Shown: positions 22,604 through 29,980 of the stretch, piece after piece
Layout of the letters: each line of letters starts with the position of its first letter
Numbering within the stretch: position 1 is the stretch's first letter
Assembly: GCA_022652655.1 (NCBI GenBank)
Contig: JALCRQ010000010.1
Span: 1 to 35,641, forward strand
Source of the DNA: Oscillibacter sp.
GTDB lineage: Bacteria; Bacillota; Clostridia; Oscillospirales; Oscillospiraceae
Direction of reading: 5' to 3'
Length of the DNA stretch: 35,641 bases
Program-made: the position numbers and the translations under genes
The notes under the pieces: generated by a model
Told to the model about the DNA's origin: nothing
The model's database searches: none
What the model saw: only the letters and a program-made list of their open reading frames with translations

Positions 22604-25111
22604 TCAGAGCTTTTTCATATGGGCACCGGCGGATTTCAGCATCAGTTTTTTCACTCCGGCGCTCTCAAATTCCACCTCCAGCAGCGCGTCGCCGCCCATG
22701 GGGCGGACGGAACGCACCGTTCCCCGGCCGAATGCGGTGTGCTCCACGCCGTCTCCGGCCTCCAGCTGCAGCATGGGCGCGGAGGCAGAGCCGGAACCCG
22801 GCCCGCCCAGCGTTCTGCGCACCGCAAACCGCGGAGCCCTGCCGGACGCAGGCGCCGAAGGCGCTCCGCCGGAGCTTCGGCCGGACAGTCCTCCCCTGCT
22901 CTGGAAGCCGCCGGATGAAAACGCGCCCAGCCCGGCGGAAGATCGGTCGGCGCCGAAACGGCTCTGGAAGCTGTCCGCGTCCTCCCGTTCCGCCCGGAGC
23001 TCCGGTTTTCCCTGCCACTCCAGCTTATCCTCCGGAATCTCGCCTAAAAACCGGGAGGGCATGCAGGGGGACGTCCTGCCGTAAAGCATCCGCTGGCGGG
23101 CATTGGTCATCGTCAGGTGCTCCTTGGCCCGGGTCATGGCCACATAGCATAGCCTCCGCTCCTCCTCCAGCTCCTCGGGATCGGTGACGGCGTTCATGTT
23201 GGGGAACAGGCCCTCCTCCATGCCCACCACGTAGACATTGGGAAATTCCAGGCCCTTGGCCGCGTGCATGGTCATCAGGGTCACGCTGTTGTCCCCGCCG
23301 TCCACGGAGTCCAGATCCGTGTACAGCGCGATCTCATTGAGGAACCCCGACAGGGTCGCATCCTCCGGCCCCTGCTCCAAAAATCCCACAATGTTGGACT
23401 TCAGCTCCTGAACGTTTTCGATCCGGCCTCTGCTCTCCAGATCGTTTTTCTCCTCCAGGGCACGGATGTATCCGGTGCGGCCGCACACCTCGTCGTAAAA
23501 CTCCGGCAGCGCCAGTTCTCCCCCGGCCTTACGCAGTCCGTCGATGAGATCGGCAAATTTCAGGAGTTTGGCGGCCGGGGCCTTCAGCTCCGGAAAGAGA
23601 TCTGCGTTGCGCAGAATCTCGTAGAGTGACGATCCCTGGCCGGCAGCCAGGGCCTCTGCCTTTTCCACCGTGGCCGCGCCGATTCCCCGGGCCGGCACGT
23701 TGAGAATCCGCCGCAGCCGCAGATCGTCCAGGGGATTGTTCAGCACGCACAGATAGGCCAGCATATCCTTGACCTCAGCGCGGTCAAAGAACTTGGTGCC
23801 GCCTACAATCTTATAGGGCACAGCGTTGCGCTTGAGGGCATACTCCAGCGCGTTGGACTGGGCATTGGTGCGGTAGAGAATCGCGCTGTCCCGGAAATTC
23901 TGCCCCCGGCTGACGCCGCCCAGCAGATCCCCCACCACAAAATTCGCCTCGTCGCTCTCGTTGAACACCGTCCGCACCTGCACGGGAGTGCCGGCGCCGT
24001 TCCGGGTCCAGAGCGTTTTCCCCTTCCGCCCCTGATTGTTCCGGATCACGGCGTTGGCCGCGTCCAGAATGTTCTGGGTGGAGCGGTAATTCTCCTCCAG
24101 ACGGATGACCCGGGCCTTTTTGTACTGCTTTTCAAAATTCAGGATGTTCTCGATGCTGGCGCCCCGGAAGCGGTAAATGCTCTGGTCGTCATCGCCCACC
24201 ACGCAGAGGTTTTTCCGCCCGCCCGCCAGCAGGCCCGTGAGCAGATACTGGAGGTGGTTGGTGTCCTGATATTCGTCCACCAGCACGTAGCGGAATTTCT
24301 CCTGATAGTGCTCCAGCACGTCCGGGCACGTTTGCAGCAGCGTTACCGTGTGAAAAATCAAATCGTCGAAATCCAGGGCGTTGGAGGCGCGCAGCGCGGC
24401 CTGATAGGCCTTGTAGACCCTGGCGATGCGGCTGAGCTTCCAGTCGTTGGCGGCCGTCTCGTTCCGGGCGAACGCCTCCGGCGTCTCATACCGGTCCTTG
24501 GCCCGGCTGATTACGCTCAAAACCTCCCGGGGCGGAAACGACTTCTCCTCCAGCTTCAGCTCCTTGACAAGATCCCGGATCACTCGCTTGGAATCGTCGG
24601 TATCGTAGATCGTAAAATCCTTCCCAAACCCCAGCCGGTCGATGTCCCGCCGCAGAATCCGCACGCAGGCTGAGTGGAAGGTGGAGGCCCAGACGTCGTT
24701 GGCCGCATCCCCCAGCCGCGCGGCCAGACGCTCCTTCAGTTCTCCCGCCGCCTTATTTGTAAAGGTAATTGCCAGTACATTCCACGGAGGCGCCGGATCC
24801 ACCGCGCACAGCTCCCGGGCCCGGAAACGCTCCGCCTCCGACGGCTGCTGGGGGTACGTTTCCAGAAAGGCCAGATCCGCCTCCGACGCCTGGGGCGGAA
24901 TCTCCTGGGTATCGCTGCCCCGCCCGTAGGTCAGAAGATTGTAGACCCGCTGAATGAGCACCGTCGTCTTACCGGAGCCGGCGCCCGCCAGCAGCAGCAG
25001 CGGCCCCTCCGTCGTCAGGGCCGCCCGGCGCTGCTCGGGATTAAGACGCTGAAAATCCCGCTGAATCACCTGATACCGGGCGGCGCGGTACCGTTGGTTA
25101 AAATCGCTCAT
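22604..25111 (-). CDS. pcrA: ATP-dependent DNA helicase PcrA/UvrD
   Basis: A 3'-5' superfamily 1 helicase for repair and for clearing replication obstacles. The 835-residue protein has the Q-motif region LNPEQRRAAL, Walker A AGAGSGKT at 42-49, ITFTNKAAGELKERL (motif Ia), FVLVDEYQDTNHLQY-type motif II (VDEYQDTN), GDDDQSIYRFRGA (motif III), and MTMHAAKGLEFPNVYVVGMEEGLFP (motif V) followed by VAMTRAK (motif VI). It is longer than Bacillus PcrA (739) mainly because of an insertion of about 45 residues between motif I and Ia and an extended, Gly/Ser-rich C-terminal linker before a GDGVEHTAFGRGTV Tudor-like tail that binds RNA polymerase in relatives. It has its own sigma-A promoter (25144-25172). 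Confidence 0.96.
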   Translation of the reverse strand: MSDFNQRYRAARYQVIQRDFQRLNPEQRRAALTTEGPLLLLAGAGSGKTTVLIQRVYNLLTYGRGSDTQEIPPQASEADLAFLETYPQQPSEAERFRARELCAVDPAPPWNVLAITFTNKAAGELKERLAARLGDAANDVWASTFHSACVRILRRDIDRLGFGKDFTIYDTDDSKRVIRDLVKELKLEEKSFPPREVLSVISRAKDRYETPEAFARNETAANDWKLSRIARVYKAYQAALRASNALDFDDLIFHTVTLLQTCPDVLEHYQEKFRYVLVDEYQDTNHLQYLLTGLLAGGRKNLCVVGDDDQSIYRFRGASIENILNFEKQYKKARVIRLEENYRSTQNILDAANAVIRNNQGRKGKTLWTRNGAGTPVQVRTVFNESDEANFVVGDLLGGVSRGQNFRDSAILYRTNAQSNALEYALKRNAVPYKIVGGTKFFDRAEVKDMLAYLCVLNNPLDDLRLRRILNVPARGIGAATVEKAEALAAGQGSSLYEILRNADLFPELKAPAAKLLKFADLIDGLRKAGGELALPEFYDEVCGRTGYIRALEEKNDLESRGRIENVQELKSNIVGFLEQGPEDATLSGFLNEIALYTDLDSVDGGDNSVTLMTMHAAKGLEFPNVYVVGMEEGLFPNMNAVTDPEELEEERRLCYVAMTRAKEHLTMTNARQRMLYGRTSPCMPSRFLGEIPEDKLEWQGKPELRAEREDADSFQSRFGADRSSAGLGAFSSGGFQSRGGLSGRSSGGAPSAPASGRAPRFAVRRTLGGPGSGSASAPMLQLEAGDGVEHTAFGRGTVRSVRPMGGDALLEVEFESAGVKKLMLKSAGAHMKKL

Positions 25112-25143
25112 ATCCTCACCAAATTTCCTTTTTACTGCCCTCT

Positions 25144-25172
25144 ATTCTAAAATAAAAACTCCGCCGGGTCAA
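25144..25172 (-). promoter_or_regulatory. Sigma-A promoter for pcrA
   Basis: On the minus strand: TTGACC (25167-25172), 17-bp spacer, TAGAAT (25144-25149). The start would be near 25137, about 26 nt upstream of the ATG, which is preceded by GGTGAGGAT. Confidence 0.75.
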
Positions 25173-25203
25173 CCGTGATCCCTGGGCAGGCGAAAAAAGT
25201 CTG

Positions 25204-25242
25204 AAAAAAACTGCGGCCCCGCCGTGGAATCGGCGGGGCCGC
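25204..25242 (-). terminator. Rho-independent terminator after the DHHW gene
   Basis: A 12-bp GC-rich stem (25231-25242 with 25213-25224) followed on the minus strand by TTTTTTT (25204-25210). It lies 16 bp downstream of the DHHW stop. Confidence 0.9.
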
Positions 25243-25257
25243 GGCAGACTGGAGCAC

Positions 25258-26385
25258 TCACTGTCCCAAAAAGACCAGGTTCCGGTCAGCGATGAAATTG
25301 GGCACGCTGTAAAGTACAAAAATCCGGTCGATTCCGTTCTCCGCCGCGTACTGGGCGGCGGAGGCGCGGTAATACCGGAGATCCAGCAGATGCACCTCTG
25401 CAAAATACTGCGCCAGAAACGGCGCCAGGGCGTCGGAATAGCTGTCCCGGATCAAAAGAAGCTTCTCACCCTCCGGAAGGTTCTCATTTTTGATGACGCA
25501 AAGCGGCTGGTTTCCCCCCAGGAAAACGGAGTATTTGTCCTTTTCGTCCAGATAGGACGTCTCATACAGCGCCGTCTCCTCCGGCGACCCGGAGCGCCAG
25601 GAGGTGACGCTCAGCCCCTCCTCCGGCACCCAGAACTCAATGGTGTCCGGCCGCAGCCAGTGGATGCCGGATTTGGAATAGAGGGTGCCGTTAAACCGGT
25701 CGGAGCCCGGCAGGACCCGGTGTTGAAAGGCGTCGGGTCCCGGAAGCTCGTCTCCCCTGCCCAGCGCGTCCAGCACGGCCGCGCAGCCGTAATAGGCGCC
25801 CAGTGTGGTCCAGTGGTGATCCGTGCGGTAGTAGAGCGCCTCTCCCCTGTGGGCCTCCAGCGTGCCCAGGAAGTCAACGCCCTCCGCTCCGCTCTCCCCG
25901 GCGGCGGCCCGGATATACGACGCCTGATCCCAGCTCTCCGCACCCGGCGGCAACTTTCCCCGCCAGACCTCCGCCGCGGAGGGAATGAGCCCCAGGTAAA
26001 CCGGAAGCTCCGTCTTTTCGGTGAGTTTCCGGACATACTCCGCATTTTTCTCCCCCAGTCCCTCCTCCGGCGCCTCCGCCTTCGCGATCAGCGTATCCTT
26101 TTTGCACAGATAGACGCCGTGGAACTCGGTCTTGCCCACCAGCTGCTCGGTTTTAGCCTTCAGCACCGTCCACTCGTCCCGCAGGGGAAACTGATCGGTG
26201 AGATATTTTTCCGTGTCGGACATAAAGCTTCCGTCCAGCACCGCGGAGAGGGAGAAAACCGGCTTCTGCGCCAGCGTGCGGTTTTCCGTCTCAGACTTCG
26301 CCCGGTCGGGCGCCAGGAGCAAAAATGCCAGCATCCCGCCCAAAAACAGGAAAAAGAGTACCGTTTCAATCCTGCTTTTTTTCAT
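25258..26385 (-). CDS. DHHW family protein (AlgJ/AlgX-like)
   Basis: A 375-residue extracytoplasmic protein anchored by one N-terminal membrane helix (about residues 7-24). The name-giving motif is TDHHW at 188-192, in the sequence YYRTDHHWTTLGAYYG, which resembles the catalytic Asp-His of SGNH-type AlgJ/AlgX acetylesterase-like proteins; an Asp/Ser-bearing segment LLIRDSYSDALAPFL near residue 320 fits the same fold's Ser motif. The gene follows the MBOAT gene by 17 bp. In such pairs the MBOAT protein passes an acyl group across the membrane and the SGNH-like partner transfers it to a surface polymer. The polymer here is not known. Confidence 0.9.
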   Translation of the reverse strand: MKKSRIETVLFFLFLGGMLAFLLLAPDRAKSETENRTLAQKPVFSLSAVLDGSFMSDTEKYLTDQFPLRDEWTVLKAKTEQLVGKTEFHGVYLCKKDTLIAKAEAPEEGLGEKNAEYVRKLTEKTELPVYLGLIPSAAEVWRGKLPPGAESWDQASYIRAAAGESGAEGVDFLGTLEAHRGEALYYRTDHHWTTLGAYYGCAAVLDALGRGDELPGPDAFQHRVLPGSDRFNGTLYSKSGIHWLRPDTIEFWVPEEGLSVTSWRSGSPEETALYETSYLDEKDKYSVFLGGNQPLCVIKNENLPEGEKLLLIRDSYSDALAPFLAQYFAEVHLLDLRYYRASAAQYAAENGIDRIFVLYSVPNFIADRNLVFLGQ

Positions 26386-26402
26386 AGTCAGCGCCCTCCT
26401 TC

Positions 26403-27797
26403 TTAAAATCTGAAATATAAAAACGGGTTGTAGCTGCCGTCCACCAGATAGGCCGTGCAGAAAATCAGGCAGACCACGATCAGCACCGGCGCGGCAATGG
26501 CCTGCCCCCGCTCCGGCAGGCGCTGCCAAAGCCGCCTGCCCACGGTGGTGGAGGCGACGGCCAGCACCAGCAGCGCCAGGGCGTAGCTGCGCAGCAGATA
26601 CCCATCCGCCCCGCTCCAGAGTGAGCCTCCGCCGAAGCAGATACGCAGGTATGCGCCGCACTGTCCCAGATTTTCAATGGCGAAAATTCCCCAGCCCACC
26701 GCCACGGCAAAGAGCGTATAGACCCGCCGCACCGCCCGGGGCAGCTTTTGCAGCGCGTCCCGCAGCACGTATTTCTCCAGAATCAGCCAACCGGCGAAAT
26801 AGAGTCCCCACAGGAGGAAATTCCAGCTGGCGCCGTGCCAGAAGCCGGTGCACAGCCAGACGATCAGGATATTCCGCAGCGTTTTGGCCGTGCCGCGGCG
26901 GTTGCCGCCCAGCGGGATATACAGGTATTCCCGAAACCAGGTGGTCAGCGAGATGTGCCACCGCCGCCAGAAATCCGTCACGGAATCGGCCAGATACGGG
27001 TAGTTGAAGTTCTCACCGAACCGGAAGCCCAGCATCCGCCCCAGTCCGATGGCCATATCCGAATAGCCGGAAAAATCAAAGTAGATCTGAAAGGTGAAGG
27101 CGGCGAGGCCCAGCCAGCCGCCCAGCGCCGTCAGCGTCCCGGCCCCCTGCGCCGCAAGAGCGCTGTCCCACAGCGCCCCTACGGAGTTCGCCAGCAGCAC
27201 CTTTTTCGCCAGGCCCACGCAGAATCTCCGCACGCCCAGCGACAGATCCTCCGCCGAGGAGGTTCGGCGCTCCAGGGACGCCGCCACCTCCTTGTAGCGG
27301 ACGATGGGGCCTGCGATCAGCTGCGGAAACATCGTCACGAAGGTGCCGAAGGTCAAAAGATTGTGCTGCGCCGGCGCGTCCCGGCGGTAGACGTCGATGG
27401 TATAGCTCATGGTCTGGAAGGTGTAAAAGGAGATGCCGATGGGCAGCTTCACACCCAGAACCGGGAGGGATACCCCCGGAATCAGGGACAGGTTGGCTGC
27501 GAAAAAGTCCCAGTACTTGAAAAATCCCAGAAGCAGCAGGTTGAAAATCACGGACTGGGCCACAAACCAGCGCGCCTTCCGGTCGTCCGCCCGGTATTTT
27601 TCCACCAGGAGCCCGTGGGTGTAGTCGATAAAAATCGAAACCACCATAATGCAGATGTACACCGGTTCCCCCCAGCCGTAAAAAAGCAGGCTGACCAGCA
27701 GAAGAACCGGATTGCGCCACCGCAGCGGCACGAGAAAATAGGCCGCCATGCTCAGCGGCAGAAAGAGAAATAAAAAGGTGAGGCTGCTGAATACCAC
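26403..27797 (-). CDS. MBOAT family membrane O-acyltransferase
   Basis: A 464-residue polytopic membrane protein of the AlgI/DltB type. The N-terminus MVFSSLTFLFLFLPLSMAAYFLVP is the family's standard first helix. PIGISFYTFQTMSYTIDVYRRDAPAQ is the conserved membrane-entrance segment, and the catalytic His is H321 in LCTGFWHGASWNFLLWGLY. The start is a GTG with AGGA 9 nt before. It lies between a DUF4358 lipoprotein gene and the DHHW gene, on the same strand, with the DHHW gene following after 17 bp. An AT-rich inverted repeat (TGTAAA N10 TTTACA) is just upstream of the start. The acceptor polymer cannot be told. Confidence 0.95.
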   Translation of the reverse strand: MVFSSLTFLFLFLPLSMAAYFLVPLRWRNPVLLLVSLLFYGWGEPVYICIMVVSIFIDYTHGLLVEKYRADDRKARWFVAQSVIFNLLLLGFFKYWDFFAANLSLIPGVSLPVLGVKLPIGISFYTFQTMSYTIDVYRRDAPAQHNLLTFGTFVTMFPQLIAGPIVRYKEVAASLERRTSSAEDLSLGVRRFCVGLAKKVLLANSVGALWDSALAAQGAGTLTALGGWLGLAAFTFQIYFDFSGYSDMAIGLGRMLGFRFGENFNYPYLADSVTDFWRRWHISLTTWFREYLYIPLGGNRRGTAKTLRNILIVWLCTGFWHGASWNFLLWGLYFAGWLILEKYVLRDALQKLPRAVRRVYTLFAVAVGWGIFAIENLGQCGAYLRICFGGGSLWSGADGYLLRSYALALLVLAVASTTVGRRLWQRLPERGQAIAAPVLIVVCLIFCTAYLVDGSYNPFLYFRF

Positions 27798-27901
27798 CCC
27801 GTCACATCCTATCTGTAAAATATTTTTGCTTTACATTCTTTTCCCCCGCGCCAGGGGCCTTTTTCCGCTCTCCGTCCGGCGGAGCCGCCGCGGATCGGGG
27901 C

Positions 27902-27941
27902 GGCGCGCATGTCCCGGAGGCGGACATGCGCGCGCCGTTTT
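27902..27941. other. GC-rich hairpin in the DUF4358-MBOAT gap
   Basis: In the 169-bp gap between DUF4358 and MBOAT, GCGCGCATGTCC (27903-27914) pairs with GGACATGCGCGC (27922-27933), loop CGGAGGC. The T-run GTTTT is on the plus strand, the opposite of the neighbouring genes. Nothing else is recognised in this gap except the AT-rich inverted repeat near 27816-27838. Confidence 0.5.
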
Positions 27942-27966
27942 CATCAGTGTACCACGCCGGCTTTTT

Positions 27967-28455
27967 TTACGCAAACAAAGCCGTAAATTCGCTGCCGATC
28001 TCGTCCTGGTGCTCGGCGGAGGCAATCATGGCCGCGTAGTTTCCCTCCGTGTAGACCTGGGCGTTACTCCAGGCCTCCATGGAATCCGGGTACCATGCCC
28101 CGCCGTTGGCCTGGTCGTCAATTCTGGAGCGGAACAGCTCCGCCGCCCGCTGGGCGTCCTCCTCGCTGGCACATTCCACCAGCACGATCTCGTTGACCAC
28201 CGAGGACATCTGGGGCATTTTGGCCACCAGCTGCCCGGAGGCAATCTGCCGCAGCCCGGGATACGAGCTGTCCAGCATCTCGTCGTTGAGATCAATCATA
28301 TACGTGTCGGCCCAGCCGAATTTGTTGGCCAGCTGGTCATAAAAGGACGTCAGATCCGCTTTTTTGCCGGAATCTCCGTCTGTCTTTTCTCCGCAGCCTG
28401 CCGCACAGACTCCCAGCAGCAGGGCCAGCACCGCAGCGGTTATTCGCTTTATCAT
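27967..28455 (-). CDS. DUF4358 lipoprotein
   Basis: A 162-residue secreted lipoprotein of unknown function. The signal peptide MIKRITAAVLALLLGVCAAGC has a lipobox-like AAGC with Cys21 as the predicted lipid anchor. The mature domain has MPQMSSVVNEIVLVECASEEDAQRAAELFRSRIDDQANGGAWYPDSMEAWSNAQVYTEGNYAAMI, which matches the DUF4358 pattern of acidic helices followed by a 'W....V...G.Y' strand. In related Clostridia such proteins lie next to MBOAT and DHHW genes, as here, which suggests a role at the surface with the acylation pair. The ribosome site is AAAGGAG. Confidence 0.88.
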   Translation of the reverse strand: MIKRITAAVLALLLGVCAAGCGEKTDGDSGKKADLTSFYDQLANKFGWADTYMIDLNDEMLDSSYPGLRQIASGQLVAKMPQMSSVVNEIVLVECASEEDAQRAAELFRSRIDDQANGGAWYPDSMEAWSNAQVYTEGNYAAMIASAEHQDEIGSEFTALFA

Positions 28456-28566
28456 AACAGATTCTCCTTTTCAACAGTAATCATAGACGGACATGCTTTT
28501 CAATAAGTTCCCCTCGGTGGACAGTATCTGCATTCCAAAGACAAATTATCGGCAGAACCGCATCTC

Positions 28567-28595
28567 TTGCAATTTGCCGCCATCCGCAGTATGAT
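28567..28595 (+). promoter_or_regulatory. Sigma-A promoter for the threonine aldolase gene
   Basis: TTGCAA (28567-28572), 17-bp spacer, TATGAT (28590-28595); the start would be near 28602, leaving a leader of about 82 nt. The rest of the 28456-28683 gap holds no recognised feature. Confidence 0.65.
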
Positions 28596-28683
28596 GGGCC
28601 AAAAGCACGCCGGGCGGAACCGAACGTGCAGACCGGCGGCGGTGCGCGGCGCCGCATAAATTTTCAAAGGGTGGGAACAAACT

Positions 28684-29718
28684 ATGTACAGCTTTCGAAA
28701 CGATTACAGCGAGGGTGCGCATCCCAGCATCCTGCGGGCTCTGGGGGAGAGCAATCTGGAGCAGACCTGCGGCTACGGACTCGACCCCTGCTGCCGGGAG
28801 GCAGCTGGTATAATCCGCGAAAAATGCGGCGTAAAAGACGCCGACGTGCACTTTGTCGTCGGCGGCACACAGGCAAATCTTCTTGTGATCCAGGCGTTTC
28901 TCCGGCCCTTCGAGGCGGTGATCGCCGCGGAAACCGGCCATGTCAACGTCCACGAGACCGGCGCCATCGAGGCCACCGGGCACAAGGTCTGCACCGTTCC
29001 CACGCCGGATGGGAAACTCACTCCCGCGCTGATCGAACGGGTGATTGCCGGCCATTCCTCCGAGCATATGGTCGCCCCCCGCCTCGTCTATGTCTCCGAA
29101 ACCACGGAGCTGGGCACTTTTTACACCGTCCGGGAGCTGAGGGAAATCCGCAGCTGCTGCGATGCCCATCAGCTCTATCTCTACGTGGACGGCGCCCGCC
29201 TCGGCTCCGCGCTGACGACTCCCGGCAGCGACCTGACGTTTCCTGCCCTGGCCGCCGCGGCTGACGCGTTTACCATCGGCGGCACCAAAAACGGTGCGCT
29301 GTTCGGCGAGGCGATTGTCCTGGTCTCCGACGCGGCAAAGCCTAATTTCCGCTGGTACATCAAGCAGCGCGGCGCCATGCTGGCCAAGGGCCGCCTGCTT
29401 GGCATTCAGTTCCGGGAGCTGCTGCGGGGCGATCTCTATCTGGAGCTGGCCCGCCATGCCAACGAAATGGCCGCCATCGCCCGGGAGAGGCTGACCGCCA
29501 AAGGCTACCGCTTCGCCGTGGACTCCCGCTCCAACCAGCTCTTCCCCATTGTGCAGGACGACGTCATCCGCGCGCTTTGCCGGCAGTATGAATTTGACGT
29601 CAACGAAAAAACAGATCCGCTCCACTCCGTCATCCGGCTGGTCACCAGCTGGGCCACTCCGGAGGAGGCCGTCCGGGCCTTCGTGCGTGACCTGCCCGCC
29701 GCGGATTCCGGCTGCTGA
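28684..29718 (+). CDS. ltaE: Low-specificity L-threonine aldolase
   Basis: A PLP-dependent enzyme that cleaves L-threonine or allo-threonine to glycine and acetaldehyde. The 344-residue length matches the family. The Schiff-base Lys is K202 in FTIGGTKNGALFG; D169 in YLYVDGARLG is the PLP-pairing Asp; HVNVHETGAIEATGHKV holds the ring-stacking His and the substrate segment. The start has AGGGTGG upstream. The gene is flanked by a promoter at 28567-28595 and a strong terminator at 29727-29763, so it is monocistronic. The role may be serine/glycine supply. Confidence 0.93.
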   Translation: MYSFRNDYSEGAHPSILRALGESNLEQTCGYGLDPCCREAAGIIREKCGVKDADVHFVVGGTQANLLVIQAFLRPFEAVIAAETGHVNVHETGAIEATGHKVCTVPTPDGKLTPALIERVIAGHSSEHMVAPRLVYVSETTELGTFYTVRELREIRSCCDAHQLYLYVDGARLGSALTTPGSDLTFPALAAAADAFTIGGTKNGALFGEAIVLVSDAAKPNFRWYIKQRGAMLAKGRLLGIQFRELLRGDLYLELARHANEMAAIARERLTAKGYRFAVDSRSNQLFPIVQDDVIRALCRQYEFDVNEKTDPLHSVIRLVTSWATPEEAVRAFVRDLPAADSGC

Positions 29719-29726
29719 GTGATTCT

Positions 29727-29763
29727 AAAACCGCCTGCCCTGAAAAGAGCAGGCGGTTTTTTT
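29727..29763 (+). terminator. Rho-independent terminator after threonine aldolase
   Basis: AAAACCGCCTGC (29727-29738) pairs with GCAGGCGGTTTT (29749-29760), then TTT. It isolates ltaE from the SOS-type promoter that begins 11 bp later. Confidence 0.92.
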
Positions 29764-29773
29764 ATCATTTCAC

Positions 29774-29802
29774 TTGACACGAACGATTGTTCGATATATA
29801 GT
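29774..29802 (+). promoter_or_regulatory. Sigma-A promoter of the SOS-type operon
   Basis: TTGACA (29774-29779), 17-bp spacer, TATAGT (29797-29802). The spacer contains the LexA box. The transcript would start near 29809, about 36 nt before the small-protein ATG. Confidence 0.85.
29780..29793 (+). promoter_or_regulatory. LexA (SOS) box 1
   Basis: CGAACGATTGTTCG is a perfect 5+5 palindrome of the Firmicutes LexA/DinR half-sites CGAAC-N4-GTTCG. It begins at the base right after the -35 hexamer and ends 3 bp before the -10, so a bound repressor would block RNA polymerase. A chance match of these ten bases is unlikely in a window this size. Confidence 0.92.
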
Positions 29803-29814
29803 AGAGACATGAAT

Positions 29815-29828
29815 AGAACATTAGTTCG
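29815..29828 (+). promoter_or_regulatory. LexA (SOS) box 2
   Basis: AGAACATTAGTTCG matches CGAAC-N4-GTTCG at 9 of 10 bases (A for the first C). It lies 21 bp after box 1, in the untranslated leader, with the same N4 spacing. Two half-turn-related sites suggest tight repression. Confidence 0.8.
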
Positions 29829-29844
29829 AACGGAGGTCTTTTTC

Positions 29845-29970
29845 ATGAACGGCTGGACATTTTTCTTTATTGTAATCGGAGTGGTTTTTCTGACGGTGCA
29901 GCTCTTCCGCGTCATCGACGCCATCGAGCGTCCGGCCGCCCGGACCCGCCGCCGGGCCGCCGCCCGGTAG
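29845..29970 (+). CDS. 41-aa single-pass membrane protein, SOS-type control
   Basis: A short ORF with a strong ribosome site (GGAGG at 29832-29836, 8 nt before ATG). The sequence is a membrane helix MNGWTFFFIVIGVVFLTVQLF (about residues 3-21) followed by a charged tail RVIDAIERPAARTRRRAAAR. It starts the LexA-controlled transcript and is followed after 10 bp by the radical SAM gene, whose own ribosome site is weak, so translational coupling is likely. Small one-helix proteins under LexA control in other bacteria (YneA, SidA) stop cell division, but there is no sequence similarity to prove that here. An in-frame ATG at 29809 is too close to the promoter and lacks a site. Confidence 0.8.
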   Translation: MNGWTFFFIVIGVVFLTVQLFRVIDAIERPAARTRRRAAAR

Positions 29971-29980
29971 ACCGGCGGCC

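Noticed and set aside
27902..27941. Hairpin as a terminator for DUF4358
   Set aside because: The T-run lies on the plus strand and the neighbouring genes are on the minus strand; kept only as an unexplained hairpin.
29809..29844. Longer start (ATG 29809) for the small SOS protein
   Set aside because: It coincides with the expected transcription start and has no ribosome site; the ATG at 29845 has GGAGG at the right distance.
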